Shown here: positions 26,102-34,629 of the stretch, one piece after another
Layout: every line of letters begins with the position of its first letter
Position numbering within the stretch: position 1 is the first letter of the stretch
Origin: Fibrobacter sp.
GTDB taxonomy: Bacteria > Fibrobacterota > Fibrobacteria > Fibrobacterales > Fibrobacteraceae
DNA: 64,000 bases
Assembly: GCA_017503015.1 (NCBI GenBank)
Contig: JAFVTX010000055.1
Coordinates: 1 to 64,000 of the forward strand
Direction: 5' to 3'
Translations under genes and position numbers: made by a program
Notes under the pieces: model-generated
The model's database searches: none
What the model saw: the letters and a program-made list of their open reading frames with translations, nothing else
Told to the model about the DNA's origin: nothing

Positions 26102-27676
26102 CTAGCCCTCCACCTTAGGCTGCTCGGCCTTGTGGTTTGCACGCTGGACCTGTTCCATGACTTCCAGCAAGATTTCCTGGGTCTTGACGGCGTTTTCCAT
26201 AAGCACTTCGGAGGCCCGTTCGTGGAAAGCTTCCAAGGACTGGTTCAGATGTTCCACAAAGTTGTCTTCTTCCTCGTGCTCGGCGGTGTCGCCAGAAAGT
26301 TTTTCCAGAATGGTTTCCAAACCTGCGCGGAGCATTTCCAGGTTGGCGCTGAGTTCGCTCTGGTTCACCCGCATCAGTTCGGCGGTCTCCACCAGGTTTC
26401 CACCCAGGGCGTCGGTAGCTTCCTTCTCCTTGACCACCCGGTTGTCGATGCTTTCGGTAAGGGCCTTCTGGGCCTCCAGCAGCACGGCAGAAGATTCCGA
26501 AAGTTTCTGGAAGGCACCCAGAATGTCGGAAGAAAGGGCCGAAAGCTTTTCGGAAACGGACTTGCTGAGTTCGGCGGAACCCGCCTGGGCCTTTTCGGCC
26601 ACCTGGAGCGCCACCATCTTGAGGGTTTCCAAGCCCTCTTTCTGGGACTGCACTCCGGCAGAGGCTTCCGTTGAAAGTTTGTCCATAAAGGTCTTCCACT
26701 GTTCCGAAGACTGTTTTACCTGGTCGGCCACGGCACTTGCGATGTTCTTCGAAGAAGCGTTCATGGCGTTTTCCGTCGCGCTGGCTACGGCACCGAGTTT
26801 TTCGTCCAGCTTGGTAGAAATCGAACCCATCGCTTTTTCAGTTGTGCTGGCCACAGCGCCAAGCTTTTCGTCCAATTTCGCAGAAACGGAATTCATGGAG
26901 TTGGACACCGCACTTTCCAGAGATTCCACAGTCTTTGCAAGCCCCTGCTGCACAGAGGCGGCCACGGCAGACAGATTCTTCTCCACCGACTGGAACAGGC
27001 GTTCCAGTTCCGTCTTTTCCATATCGGTGGCAGAAGCGGCAGCGTCTTCGCCCTGCAATTCAAGAGTGAGGCTGTCCAGACGGGCCAAGAAGCGCTCCCT
27101 GGCACCGAGCAGCAGACTACGGCTCGCGTTCAGCACCAAGGCCGCAAAGAGACCGCAAAGGCTGGTCCCGAAAATGCCCTTCATGTTCTGGAATAGCACC
27201 TGGATGGTATCAAGAGTCCCCTGGGTCGTGGAGTTATCGATAGCACCGCCGGCTGTCGCCACAGAATACATAAGGCCAAAGAACGTACCCATCAGGCCGA
27301 GCAAAATCACCGTACCGCTGGAACTGCGGGGGGCGGGCAGGCCCGTACTGTTAGAAAGAACCTCGTAGGCGATAGGCGAATCGATTCGGATACCCTTCTC
27401 TACCAGATGGCGGGCCATTTCCAGGCGGCGAGCCACCACGCCGTCACCGCTCACCCTGAAACCCCTGCCGCTTTCGCAGGCGGCAATCTGTTCCTCTTCG
27501 GCGCTAATCTTGCGGGCCGCGGCCATAGACATGAACTGCTCCGCCAGGAACACCACGAAAATGGCGGCCATGATAATCCAGCCGAACAGCGGGGCGCCAA
27601 AGTACATGGCTCCGCAGGCAAGGGCACCAAAGCCCACCAGGGTAAGCAGGAGAATGGAATTGAAAGCGTTCTTCAT
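26102..27676 (-). CDS. MotA/TolQ/ExbB-type channel protein with long coiled-coil tail (ZorA-like)
   Basis: A 524-residue protein. Four membrane helices are visible at about 8-27, 30-50, 118-140 and 168-190; the last two hold the family core LLGLMGTFFGLMYSV and FGTSLCGLFAALVLN. Residues from about 195 to 500 are a long coiled coil of Ala, Glu, Ser and Lys with degenerate internal repeats (KLDEKLGAVAS occurs twice). This combination of MotA-like channel and long cytoplasmic tail is the hallmark of ZorA in Zorya anti-phage systems. Its start overlaps the stop of the upstream 299-residue gene by 4 bp. No ZorC, ZorD helicase or ZorE nuclease is present, so it may be a different motor-driven system. 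Confidence 0.8.
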   Translation of the reverse strand: MKNAFNSILLLTLVGFGALACGAMYFGAPLFGWIIMAAIFVVFLAEQFMSMAAARKISAEEEQIAACESGRGFRVSGDGVVARRLEMARHLVEKGIRIDSPIAYEVLSNSTGLPAPRSSSGTVILLGLMGTFFGLMYSVATAGGAIDNSTTQGTLDTIQVLFQNMKGIFGTSLCGLFAALVLNASRSLLLGARERFLARLDSLTLELQGEDAAASATDMEKTELERLFQSVEKNLSAVAASVQQGLAKTVESLESAVSNSMNSVSAKLDEKLGAVASTTEKAMGSISTKLDEKLGAVASATENAMNASSKNIASAVADQVKQSSEQWKTFMDKLSTEASAGVQSQKEGLETLKMVALQVAEKAQAGSAELSKSVSEKLSALSSDILGAFQKLSESSAVLLEAQKALTESIDNRVVKEKEATDALGGNLVETAELMRVNQSELSANLEMLRAGLETILEKLSGDTAEHEEEDNFVEHLNQSLEAFHERASEVLMENAVKTQEILLEVMEQVQRANHKAEQPKVEG

Positions 27677-28572
27677 CGTTCACCTTTTGTTTCAAATAAA
27701 TTCAATTGACCGCGGTTGAACCCGCGCAAGAACAGGGACCACTTGTCGCGGTACCAGTCGATTACCTGGAGCGTGAGGCCCCGAGCGTAATCGCAAAAAT
27801 CATCGGTAAAGGCCAAAAAGCCATTTTCGTAGGCGTAGTGCGGATTCCAGAGCCTGCCCACGTTGCGGGCACAGCCTGCCGCCGTGCGGTAATACTTGGG
27901 CGCCCCCTTCACATTGAAGGCGGCGGCAAAGCGTTTTTTCGCCAGGGTGTTCAGGGAACTGCGCAAAGAGGTCACCAGGGCGTTTTCCTTTTCGCGAAGG
28001 CCTTCTTCCAGACAGGGCAAGAGCTTGCTCACCGCATCCACGGCGCTTTCGCCATGCCAGTACTTGCAAAGCTTTTCCTGCAACTGCATCACGCGACCGT
28101 GCATACGCACGAACAAGGGCTCGGCATCGCTTACCAGCAGGTGGATGGTCGCCGAATAGAAGGCGTTGATGTCTTGCTTGTTGTTCTTGACCGCAAGGCA
28201 CCAGCCGTTCTCGTCGTGATGCAAAAAGTCGCCACCCTCCAAAAGCAGCCGCAAAACCTCGTCGGTAGAAAAGCGTTGCATCCACTTGGCGCGGAACTCG
28301 TCGTAAAGCTTGCTCGCATCGGCCACAATCTGGGGGAAAGAAGACTCGCAGAGTTTCCAGGCGGTGGCACTGTAGCTTATCAGTTCGGAGCTGGAAACAG
28401 CCTCTTCCCTATTGTTCAAAAGGGCGTCCAGGTGCTCGAAAAGCACAATGGACCAGGTCACCATCATGGACTGTGAAAGGGTCGCCACCATGGCAGGGTG
28501 ATCGGCATGCACCGACAAGTGCATACTTGTCCCCGTCATCTTGCGAATAGAGCGGCGAAAAGAATCTTCCAC
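27673..28572 (-). CDS. Uncharacterised protein of the ZorAB-like operon
   Basis: A 299-residue protein with a GTG start that follows AAGGGG. I do not recognise the family. It is helical, with no signal peptide, membrane helix or clear catalytic motif. Many aromatic and Cys/His residues are scattered through it (FLHHDENGWCL, YYRTAAGCARN, WNPHYAYENGF). It overlaps the MotA/ZorA-like gene by 4 bp, so equal expression with the channel is likely. In Zorya operons the genes that decide the effector type are also unrelated accessory proteins, and this is a candidate for that role; position is the only evidence. Confidence 0.6.
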   Translation of the reverse strand: MEDSFRRSIRKMTGTSMHLSVHADHPAMVATLSQSMMVTWSIVLFEHLDALLNNREEAVSSSELISYSATAWKLCESSFPQIVADASKLYDEFRAKWMQRFSTDEVLRLLLEGGDFLHHDENGWCLAVKNNKQDINAFYSATIHLLVSDAEPLFVRMHGRVMQLQEKLCKYWHGESAVDAVSKLLPCLEEGLREKENALVTSLRSSLNTLAKKRFAAAFNVKGAPKYYRTAAGCARNVGRLWNPHYAYENGFLAFTDDFCDYARGLTLQVIDWYRDKWSLFLRGFNRGQLNLFETKGER

Positions 28573-28582
28573 TGGCTACCCC

Positions 28583-29302
28583 TTAAAATCCCGTTTCAAT
28601 CCTCTGCCATACGCTACGGCTCACCCGCTTGCGGTTGCCCGCCAGCTCTTCGGATTCCTTGCGCACGTCGGATTCCAGATTGCCTTTAATCAGAGCCAAA
28701 TCACCCTGAAAATCCCCGCCTGCCTCAAGGAACAGGCCGTAGACATTGTTGTAAATCTTGCTGTCCAAGGATATCACCTTGCCACCCCGGACAGAAAGGG
28801 CAAACCGGTTCCGGTTGAAATCGCAATGGGACAATACAAGCTCGGGCACGTCATCTACCCACAGGCCATAGTAGTTGTTCACAAAACGCACGTTCTCGAA
28901 AACCCCACGGGTGCGGAACACGGAATTGCGGAAGGCGTTTTCTACCATCAGGTTCTTGATTTCAAAAGAGCCACTGCCCGAAATGATATGCAGGCCGTTC
29001 CAGCTTTCGCTGGAGTCCGCACTCCTGAACACGATAGGCTTGGCCTCTGTACCCCGGATGTCCACCGGGCCCCGGAGCATCAGCTTGGCGTATTCGCCCA
29101 TAAGGACCGTGACCCCAGGTTCCACGGCAAAAGTATCCGTAGACGACAGCACCACGCCCTGCTCCAGGATATAGGGGCTGTCCTTCTCCTGCAAAAGGAG
29201 CTTGCCGTTTTCCACCTGCGGAAACGGCATCTCCCCCGCGAGGGCCGCCACAAAGGTTGCCAAAAGCAACAAGCCTATTTTACTTGGCCTGGTCAATTTC
29301 AC
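28583..29302 (-). CDS. Secreted parallel beta-helix protein
   Basis: A 239-residue protein with a signal peptide (IGLLLLATFVAALAGE) and then strands repeating about every 22-25 residues (VDIRGTEAKPIVFRSA, FEIKNLMVENAFRNS, FENVRFVNNYYGLWVD, LVLSHCDFNRNRFALSV), typical of right-handed parallel beta-helices. No catalytic residues of a lyase or glycanase are evident. The start is uncertain: GTG at 29302 touches GAGGG directly, while a TTG at 29296 has better spacing. It overlaps the upstream lipoprotein gene by about 20 bp and lies 10 bp before the next gene, so it belongs to the operon and places an extracytoplasmic protein beside the channel pair. Confidence 0.7.
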   Translation of the reverse strand: MKLTRPSKIGLLLLATFVAALAGEMPFPQVENGKLLLQEKDSPYILEQGVVLSSTDTFAVEPGVTVLMGEYAKLMLRGPVDIRGTEAKPIVFRSADSSESWNGLHIISGSGSFEIKNLMVENAFRNSVFRTRGVFENVRFVNNYYGLWVDDVPELVLSHCDFNRNRFALSVRGGKVISLDSKIYNNVYGLFLEAGGDFQGDLALIKGNLESDVRKESEELAGNRKRVSRSVWQRIETGF

Positions 29303-30122
29303 CCCTCAGCTTGATTTTCTGGATAATGTGCATGTTGGGCAACAACTGGGCGGCAATCACATCGTTCACGTCGATGTGTCCCGAAATCTCCAGATTGCCG
29401 GACTGCACCACCCCGTGGGTAATGTCAAACAGGATAGAGCCCGAGCCCACGATAAAGCCCTTGCTCTCCATACGCACGTTGGCGGTAGTGTCCGGAATTT
29501 CCTTGTACTTGATGTTCATGCCGATTTTTGCCATCTGCACGCCGTCGTGCACGAAAACATCCTCCAGCTTGAAGGCCTTGTAGACCGTAGTCATGGCGCC
29601 GTTACCCGGGATCTCCACGGAACGTTCCCACACATCACCCAACTTCACGGGGCTGCCGGGCAGCACAGGCTGGATCTTCATGAACACCTTCATCAGGTTC
29701 AGCTCCTCGGTGCCTGGCTGCAGGGCCTGATCCTCTACGGAGGGGTCGCTCATGGAACCGTCACCCATCATCTTGAACTGGAAATGCTGGGACGCCAGGT
29801 ACTTTTCAATGTAGCGGAACTCCTCGACGGAACGCTTGTCGCTCTTGTAGTCCACCGTATCGATTTTCATCTCGAAACGGGCGGAACCGTTGTCGAATGC
29901 CACCGTCTGGCTCAGGGTGGACTGGGCATTCAGGCGTGTCTCCATGGACTCGGGAGCCTCATGGGTGGAATCCTCAGAAGCGAACACGTTGAGGCTCGCT
30001 TCCAGGGTGAATTTCTGGACCGGGGCATTCTGGGTGTTGAAGGCCAAAGAAACGCTATTGCTATCGCAAGAACAAAGCCACAGGAGCGCCGTGGACAGAA
30101 CCGAAAATTTTACAAAATTCAT
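29280..30122 (-). CDS. Uncharacterised lipoprotein, first gene of ZorAB-like operon
   Basis: A 280-residue protein with a signal peptide ending LWLCSC, a near-consensus lipobox. The mature part is beta-rich and has phrases typical of periplasmic domains that come in pairs (LGDVWERSVEIPGNG, VRMESKGFIVGSGSILFDITHG). I do not recognise a named family with confidence. It is upstream of, and overlaps, the beta-helix gene. A 139-bp spacer with heptad arrays separates it from tadA, so a promoter for the six-gene operon is likely to lie there. Confidence 0.65.
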   Translation of the reverse strand: MNFVKFSVLSTALLWLCSCDSNSVSLAFNTQNAPVQKFTLEASLNVFASEDSTHEAPESMETRLNAQSTLSQTVAFDNGSARFEMKIDTVDYKSDKRSVEEFRYIEKYLASQHFQFKMMGDGSMSDPSVEDQALQPGTEELNLMKVFMKIQPVLPGSPVKLGDVWERSVEIPGNGAMTTVYKAFKLEDVFVHDGVQMAKIGMNIKYKEIPDTTANVRMESKGFIVGSGSILFDITHGVVQSGNLEISGHIDVNDVIAAQLLPNMHIIQKIKLRGEIDQAK

Positions 30123-30140
30123 ATCATGAATGTAGCAAAT

Positions 30141-30186
30141 AGTTACTAGTTACGCCCTGCGGGCAAGTTACTAGTTGCTAGAAATT
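30141..30186. repeat. Heptad-periodic array (AGTTACT type)
   Basis: AGTTACT, AGTTACG, then a short hairpin-forming CCCTGCGGGCA, then AGTTACT, AGTTGCT, AGAAATT. The hairpin interrupts an otherwise regular 7-base period. Confidence 0.7.
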
Positions 30187-30223
30187 TGGGTTTCTAGGCG
30201 TCTACACTATCATTTATTATGCG

Positions 30224-30258
30224 AAAACTCAGAACCAGAAACTCAGAACTCATAACTG
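30224..30258. repeat. Heptad-periodic array (AGAACTC type)
   Basis: AAAACTC, AGAACCA, GAAACTC, AGAACTC, ATAACTG in register, ending at the tadA stop codon. Confidence 0.7.
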
Positions 30259-30261
30259 AGC

Positions 30262-30762
30262 CTAAGGCTCCCTACCCTTATTGCCGCTGTCGCCCTTTTC
30301 TAAGCGCATTTTCTGAAAAAAAGCCTTCAAAAGGCCAAGGCATTCGTCGGCTAAGACTCCGCCAGTCACCCCGACTTCACGCTTTAAGGCATTCCCCGAA
30401 ATCACATCCACCGTGGTGCCGCAACCGCCAAACCGTGTGTCCGGCGAACCGTACACCACTCGGGAAACCCGGCTGTTCAAGATGGCTCCCGCGCACATGG
30501 GGCACGGCTCTAGAGTTACATACAAAGTAGCGCTATCCAGGCGCCAGTTATCTAATTTACTTGATGCGGTCCCAACAGCCAGTATTTCCGCATGAGCAGT
30601 GGCGTCTTTCAACATTTCCACCTGGTTGTGGCCCTTCCCTATAACCACACCGTCCTTCACAATGACGCAACCGATGGGGATTTCCCCCTCGTCAAAGGCG
30701 CGCTCCGCCTCGCGAAGCGCCATGCGCATGAATTTTTCGTCATCAGTCATCGGAGTTTCCAT
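30262..30762 (-). CDS. tadA: tRNA-specific adenosine deaminase
   Basis: A 166-residue zinc deaminase that converts A34 to inosine in tRNA-Arg(ACG). It carries the zinc and catalytic motif HAEILA and the pair PCPMCAGAI, plus the TadA-typical GCVIVKDGVVIGKGHN and SRVVYGSPDTRFGGCGT. A second ATG at 30750 could be the true start. The stop TAG is inside a 5-bp hairpin, GAGCC/GGCTC, that touches the neighbouring heptad array. It begins 6 bp after the upstream secreted-protein gene, so it may be read with it. Confidence 0.93.
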   Translation of the reverse strand: METPMTDDEKFMRMALREAERAFDEGEIPIGCVIVKDGVVIGKGHNQVEMLKDATAHAEILAVGTASSKLDNWRLDSATLYVTLEPCPMCAGAILNSRVSRVVYGSPDTRFGGCGTTVDVISGNALKREVGVTGGVLADECLGLLKAFFQKMRLEKGDSGNKGREP

Positions 30763-30768
30763 ATAAAA

Positions 30769-31944
30769 CTATTTCTCAGAAGCGAAAGTTCCCAAAATCT
30801 TGAAAGCGGAAAGTTTAGATATAGCCTTCACGTGAGCAGTTTCGGCATCGCGGCCCACGCCCTGGGGCTGTTCCACAAGTTCCTTGCTTGCACAGCTGAA
30901 CTTCACCGTCGCCCGTGAGGTGGTAAGGGTCTTTGCGGAATTGTCCTTGTCACTGAATTCAAGCGTAACGGAAAGTTCCGGTAGCCCGGCCTGGTCGGCA
31001 ATGGTAAGACCCGCATCCGTCAAAAATTTCTGAAGGGCCCCACATTCGGTGGCAGTTCCCTTGCAAGAGAGGCGGTAAGCCACACCTGTCTTTTTTGCGC
31101 CATAGGTCACGTTCACGTTCTGGAGAGCCGACTGACGCACAAACTTGAAGTTCATGTCGGCATGGACAGTCACATCGCCGCTGGGCTTAAGATTCTTGAT
31201 TTTTTTCAAGTTGAAATTCACCACACCCTTGGCATCCGTCTTGGCCACAGCCACATTCTTGCCATCCTGGGTCAAGGCCACTGGGAAATTGGCGATAGGA
31301 CCTGCAAAATCGGTCACTATTACACGCAAGTTGCCATCTTTTTCTCCGGTTTCAAGTTTCACGGTCTGCATGGACGAAATCAGGAATTCCGTCAGCTCTC
31401 CCATGGTGGTTTCCAGTTGCAACTCCTTAGGAACGGCCTGCACAAAGGAAAGGGCTTCCAGCTGGTCGTTATACTGACCCGCCAGCTTTTCCAGTTGGAT
31501 CATGTCCGCTTCCATCTTGCGGTAATCACGGTCCAGCATGTCCAGGCGAATCAGGGAATCCTTGGACTTCATCTGGACCTTTATCTGGTTCAAGTACAAC
31601 AAAATCTTGGAGGCCAACTGGTCCAAATCCACCGTTACCGTGGACTGGAACATGCCATTCTGTTTGGGACCAGGAACAATCTTGGCTCCCTTCAGCAGCA
31701 CATTCGTAGAAACGGTCTTTTTGCTGTCCGTGGTCTTTTCGATGGAACCATCCGCTTTTTCCGAGACGCGGGTTTCCATCTCGGAATCCACCTTGGCGCC
31801 AATCTGCATGGCCGCCCCTTCCAGGGCCTTCTTGTCGGCATCCTTCTGAGACACGTTAGAGGTGGCAGTATAAGTGACCAGGTTAGCGGCAATGGAAAGA
31901 GAGGCCGTAAGCATTACTGCAAAAAAAACTTTTATCATATTCAT
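30769..31944 (-). CDS. Secreted protein, LPP20-like N-terminal region
   Basis: A 391-residue exported protein with signal peptide FFAVMLTASLSIAAN. The N-terminal part (DADKKALEGAAMQIGAKVDSE) looks like the LPP20/DUF-type fold in which an Ala-rich helix precedes strands with alternating hydrophobics. A central helical region (about 120-190) and an Ig-like segment (about 205-260; GPIANFPVALTQDGKNVAVAKTDAKG in two blocks) follow. The C-terminal part repeats features of the N-terminal one, including two Cys (YRLSCKGTATECG). Role unknown. It is one of a run of envelope proteins on this strand. Confidence 0.65.
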   Translation of the reverse strand: MNMIKVFFAVMLTASLSIAANLVTYTATSNVSQKDADKKALEGAAMQIGAKVDSEMETRVSEKADGSIEKTTDSKKTVSTNVLLKGAKIVPGPKQNGMFQSTVTVDLDQLASKILLYLNQIKVQMKSKDSLIRLDMLDRDYRKMEADMIQLEKLAGQYNDQLEALSFVQAVPKELQLETTMGELTEFLISSMQTVKLETGEKDGNLRVIVTDFAGPIANFPVALTQDGKNVAVAKTDAKGVVNFNLKKIKNLKPSGDVTVHADMNFKFVRQSALQNVNVTYGAKKTGVAYRLSCKGTATECGALQKFLTDAGLTIADQAGLPELSVTLEFSDKDNSAKTLTTSRATVKFSCASKELVEQPQGVGRDAETAHVKAISKLSAFKILGTFASEK

Positions 31945-31968
31945 CTTCTATTTCTGGGTTAAAAGGGC

Positions 31969-32023
31969 AGGATTTAGGATCTAGGATTTAGTTCTAATCT
32001 CTAGATCCTAGTCTCTAGCCCCT
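31969..32023. repeat. Heptad-periodic array (AGGATTT / AGATCCT type)
   Basis: AGGATTT, AGGATCT, AGGATTT, AGTTCTA, ATCTCT (one base short), AGATCCT, AGTCTCT, AGCCCCT. The second half is close to the reverse complement of the first, so the array could fold back. Confidence 0.75.
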
Positions 32024-32029
32024 ACAATT

Positions 32030-33001
32030 CTACTGGATTTCCATAATAATCAGCTTCTTGGTAATGTTCTGCTTGCGGACCTTGGCAAGGCCCGACAGGG
32101 ATTCCACGAATTCTCCATAGACCATCTGGGCATCCTCGTACTTGTCGGGGTCCACATAGACCATCAGGTCGTAAGTGTTCCGGCTCATGGAAACCACCTG
32201 CATCTTGTTGAATTTTTTGCGGACCTGCAGGGACACGATATTGGAAATCTCTTCGGCCTGGTCGTCGGTGAATTCTCCGGTCAGGTGGGCCACCACCTTG
32301 TACTGTACGCCTTTTTCCAGTTCGGCCACTATGCGGTCACGAATCTTGTTTTCGAGAGATACAATGGCCTGTTCCATGGCCTTTTGCACCAAGGCCCGCT
32401 GGGAATCGTCGCCATTGTTCGGCAAGCGCACAGATTCGCTGGCCAACAGGTTCGCCGTAGAGGCTTCGCTGGCATTCAGGTCGATAACGATGTCCTTTTC
32501 CTGGATGCTCCCGGCATAAGTGATGTTGATGTCCGCACCTACAGAAAGCCCCGCCACATAGGAAAGGTCTTCGTCGTTTCCGGCGATGTCGTTCTGGAGT
32601 TGCACCACCTCGTCCAACTGGGCCTGACTTTCAAGACTTACAACGGTATAGCCCCGGCTGGTCAGGTAGGCGTTAATCACTTCCATGGCGGTTTTTGCCA
32701 GAGGATTCCGTCGAATCACGTCAATGGAACCGGCCATCTTTCCCGAAATTGCCGGAGACACAAGCACAGTGGGCGTTGTCTTGAAGGTCGCGCTAGAAAC
32801 CTGAATGGAAGGTGCAGCTGCAGGTTCTGCCACCGCGGTCTCTGCAGAAGCAGAAGACTTGGGATAGTTTGCCGTTTCCTGGTTCAGGTCTGCATAGCCC
32901 TCTTTGGCGCGGGCACGTGCCGGGTCATTATCTACGGGAGGGTTGCTGGCGCAGGCCGCAAGGAGTGCCGCAGAAATCGAAATGAGCAACAGTTTTTTCA
33001 T
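32030..33001 (-). CDS. Uncharacterised lipoprotein
   Basis: A 323-residue lipoprotein with signal peptide ending LLAAC (lipobox). A Pro/Ala/Ser-rich linker spans about 25-65. The rest has alternating strands and helices (TPTVLVSPAISG, AMEVINAYLTSRGYTVVSLE, ADINITYAGSI), which recalls curli-assembly CsgG-like or DUF6175-type proteins that bind in the periplasm, but I cannot assign a family with certainty. The start has AAGGAA 8 bases upstream. Neighbours are also exported proteins, with heptad or TGTCAT repeats in the spacers on both sides. Confidence 0.65.
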   Translation of the reverse strand: MKKLLLISISAALLAACASNPPVDNDPARARAKEGYADLNQETANYPKSSASAETAVAEPAAAPSIQVSSATFKTTPTVLVSPAISGKMAGSIDVIRRNPLAKTAMEVINAYLTSRGYTVVSLESQAQLDEVVQLQNDIAGNDEDLSYVAGLSVGADINITYAGSIQEKDIVIDLNASEASTANLLASESVRLPNNGDDSQRALVQKAMEQAIVSLENKIRDRIVAELEKGVQYKVVAHLTGEFTDDQAEEISNIVSLQVRKKFNKMQVVSMSRNTYDLMVYVDPDKYEDAQMVYGEFVESLSGLAKVRKQNITKKLIIMEIQ

Positions 33002-33031
33002 ATTCTCGTTCCTTCTTTTTAAACTTTTCCA

Positions 33032-33072
33032 GATCCTTCGACTACGTGCTTCGCACTTCGCTCAGGATGACA
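33032..33072. repeat. TGTCAT-type interspersed repeat (intergenic copy)
   Basis: On the minus strand it begins TGTCATCCTGAGCGAAG and ends GTCGAAGGATC. It lies between two lipoprotein genes and is the longest intergenic copy here (41 bp). Confidence 0.8.
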
Positions 33073-33081
33073 CAGGGAGGA

Positions 33082-34614
33082 TTACTCATGCGTTATGCCT
33101 CCGCTCTGCTTGAGGCGTTCGTATTCCTGGTCAGGCGGCACAATGGAATTCCTGGCCTTTCCGCCGGGGTGGTTAGCCACCATGCAGTAAACTTCGTAGG
33201 TCTTTTTCGCCCTAAAAATCTTGCCGTTCTTGAGAGTCGCCACCACCTCAAAATCCGCAATCTTGTTACGTTCGATGGTCACAGGCACCTCGTAGGCAAG
33301 GCTTGTCAAGTCGTTTGCATCAAATGTCTTGAAAGGCTTACCGTTGCGCAGCACCACCAGGGACTTGAGCTGTCCCAGATCACCCGCCGTAATACCGGCC
33401 AAGTTAAACTTCAAATTGGTAGAGAGCTCCGTTGCGGGCAAGTCCAAATGGATCCGCTCATTGCGACCGCCAGCCACAGAAACCTTGAGATTTAGGTCTT
33501 TGCCGTCGGCAGCAGCGTTAGCGGCGGTAGACTTGGCCGCCGTTGTATCCTGTGCCTCCGCTGACGCTTCAGGACCGAGCGCAGGCATGGGAGCGTATTC
33601 CGTGACCCACATAAAGCAGGGCAGTTCCACGTCGCCGTCGCTACAGCCCACCAAAAACCTCTTGGTACCGTAGGCGGAATCGCCCCAGGTAAGGGTCTTC
33701 TGGTAAATGCCGTTTTCGGGAACGGTGTCGCGCTCACCCCACACCGTAACGATGGTTCCTGGAGTCACACGGGCCTGCAACATCGCGCTGGGCACAAAAA
33801 CACTGTCGGCAATGGCCGTCGCCTTGAACTGCAGATTCTTTTCAAAGTTCCGCTGGCGTTCACCATAGGACTTGTCGAAGGTGTTCATGGACTTTTCAAG
33901 AATTTCCGTATTCAGGGCGGCACCGCCGTCTTCGGCCTTGGCGATGGAATCGATGGCTACTGCCAGGGCTTCCGTACCAGAAGATTCCAGCTTCAGCACC
34001 TTGGAATCCCCTTGGTCATCCACCAAAATCGTCTGGTTCTTGACGATGGAAGTCGCTTTACCCTTGGGAGTTGTCACTTCCACCTTACCCTCTTTCAAGG
34101 AGGCCACCGTCTTGCCCTGGACCTCCCCCACAAAGCCTGCCGTACCGCGAATAGCCACCGTAGCCGTACCGGTCTTGAAATAGATCTCTGCCTGTTCCTG
34201 TTTCTGGATGTCGAAATGGACCTTGCCCGAATGGATGTCCAGGAATATGAGCTTCTTCACGTTGTCCTGGAGTTCCGCCTGGAAGGTGACATTGGAGCTC
34301 TCGGGCACACGTAAGGCAGAACCGTCGGTCATGTTCACAATCAGTTCCGATTCTAGGGCTGTTCGCACGTGATCGTTTTCCACCACAGTTTTACCAACCC
34401 TGAGTTGCGTCCAGGAATCAGACTTTTCCCGTTCCACCGAGCCGATGACACTACGGACCTTTGCCTTCAAGAGAGCGTTTTCGGGAACGGCTTCTTCGGC
34501 AGGGGCATTTGCCGCCACGTCCTTGGGAGCGGGCTTCGGAGATTCATCGCTCTTACAGGCCGTAAGGGCGAGAACTGAAAACAAAAAACAGCCTATTCTT
34601 ACACGCATTCTCAT
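33082..34614 (-). CDS. FecR-domain lipoprotein
   Basis: A 510-residue lipoprotein (lipobox LTAC near residue 20). Residues about 50-200 match a FecR domain: KVRSVIGSVEREKSD, ELIVNMTDGSALRVPESSNV, GKVHFDIQKQ, FYKTGTATVAIRGTAGFVG-like text. FecR domains bind other proteins or sugars at the envelope, and here no sigma factor or TonB receptor is adjacent, so the iron-signalling role is unlikely. The C-terminal half is beta-rich with an Ala-rich linker (about 345-375). It lies 15 bp downstream of a FISUMP gene, so it may be co-transcribed. Confidence 0.75.
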   Translation of the reverse strand: MRMRVRIGCFLFSVLALTACKSDESPKPAPKDVAANAPAEEAVPENALLKAKVRSVIGSVEREKSDSWTQLRVGKTVVENDHVRTALESELIVNMTDGSALRVPESSNVTFQAELQDNVKKLIFLDIHSGKVHFDIQKQEQAEIYFKTGTATVAIRGTAGFVGEVQGKTVASLKEGKVEVTTPKGKATSIVKNQTILVDDQGDSKVLKLESSGTEALAVAIDSIAKAEDGGAALNTEILEKSMNTFDKSYGERQRNFEKNLQFKATAIADSVFVPSAMLQARVTPGTIVTVWGERDTVPENGIYQKTLTWGDSAYGTKRFLVGCSDGDVELPCFMWVTEYAPMPALGPEASAEAQDTTAAKSTAANAAADGKDLNLKVSVAGGRNERIHLDLPATELSTNLKFNLAGITAGDLGQLKSLVVLRNGKPFKTFDANDLTSLAYEVPVTIERNKIADFEVVATLKNGKIFRAKKTYEVYCMVANHPGGKARNSIVPPDQEYERLKQSGGITHE

Positions 34615-34629
34615 ATTTTCAAATCCAGT

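Noticed and set aside
24789-30122. Complete Zorya anti-phage system
   Set aside because: ZorA- and ZorB-like genes are present but no ZorC, ZorD helicase, ZorE nuclease or type III partner is seen. I report it only as ZorAB-like.
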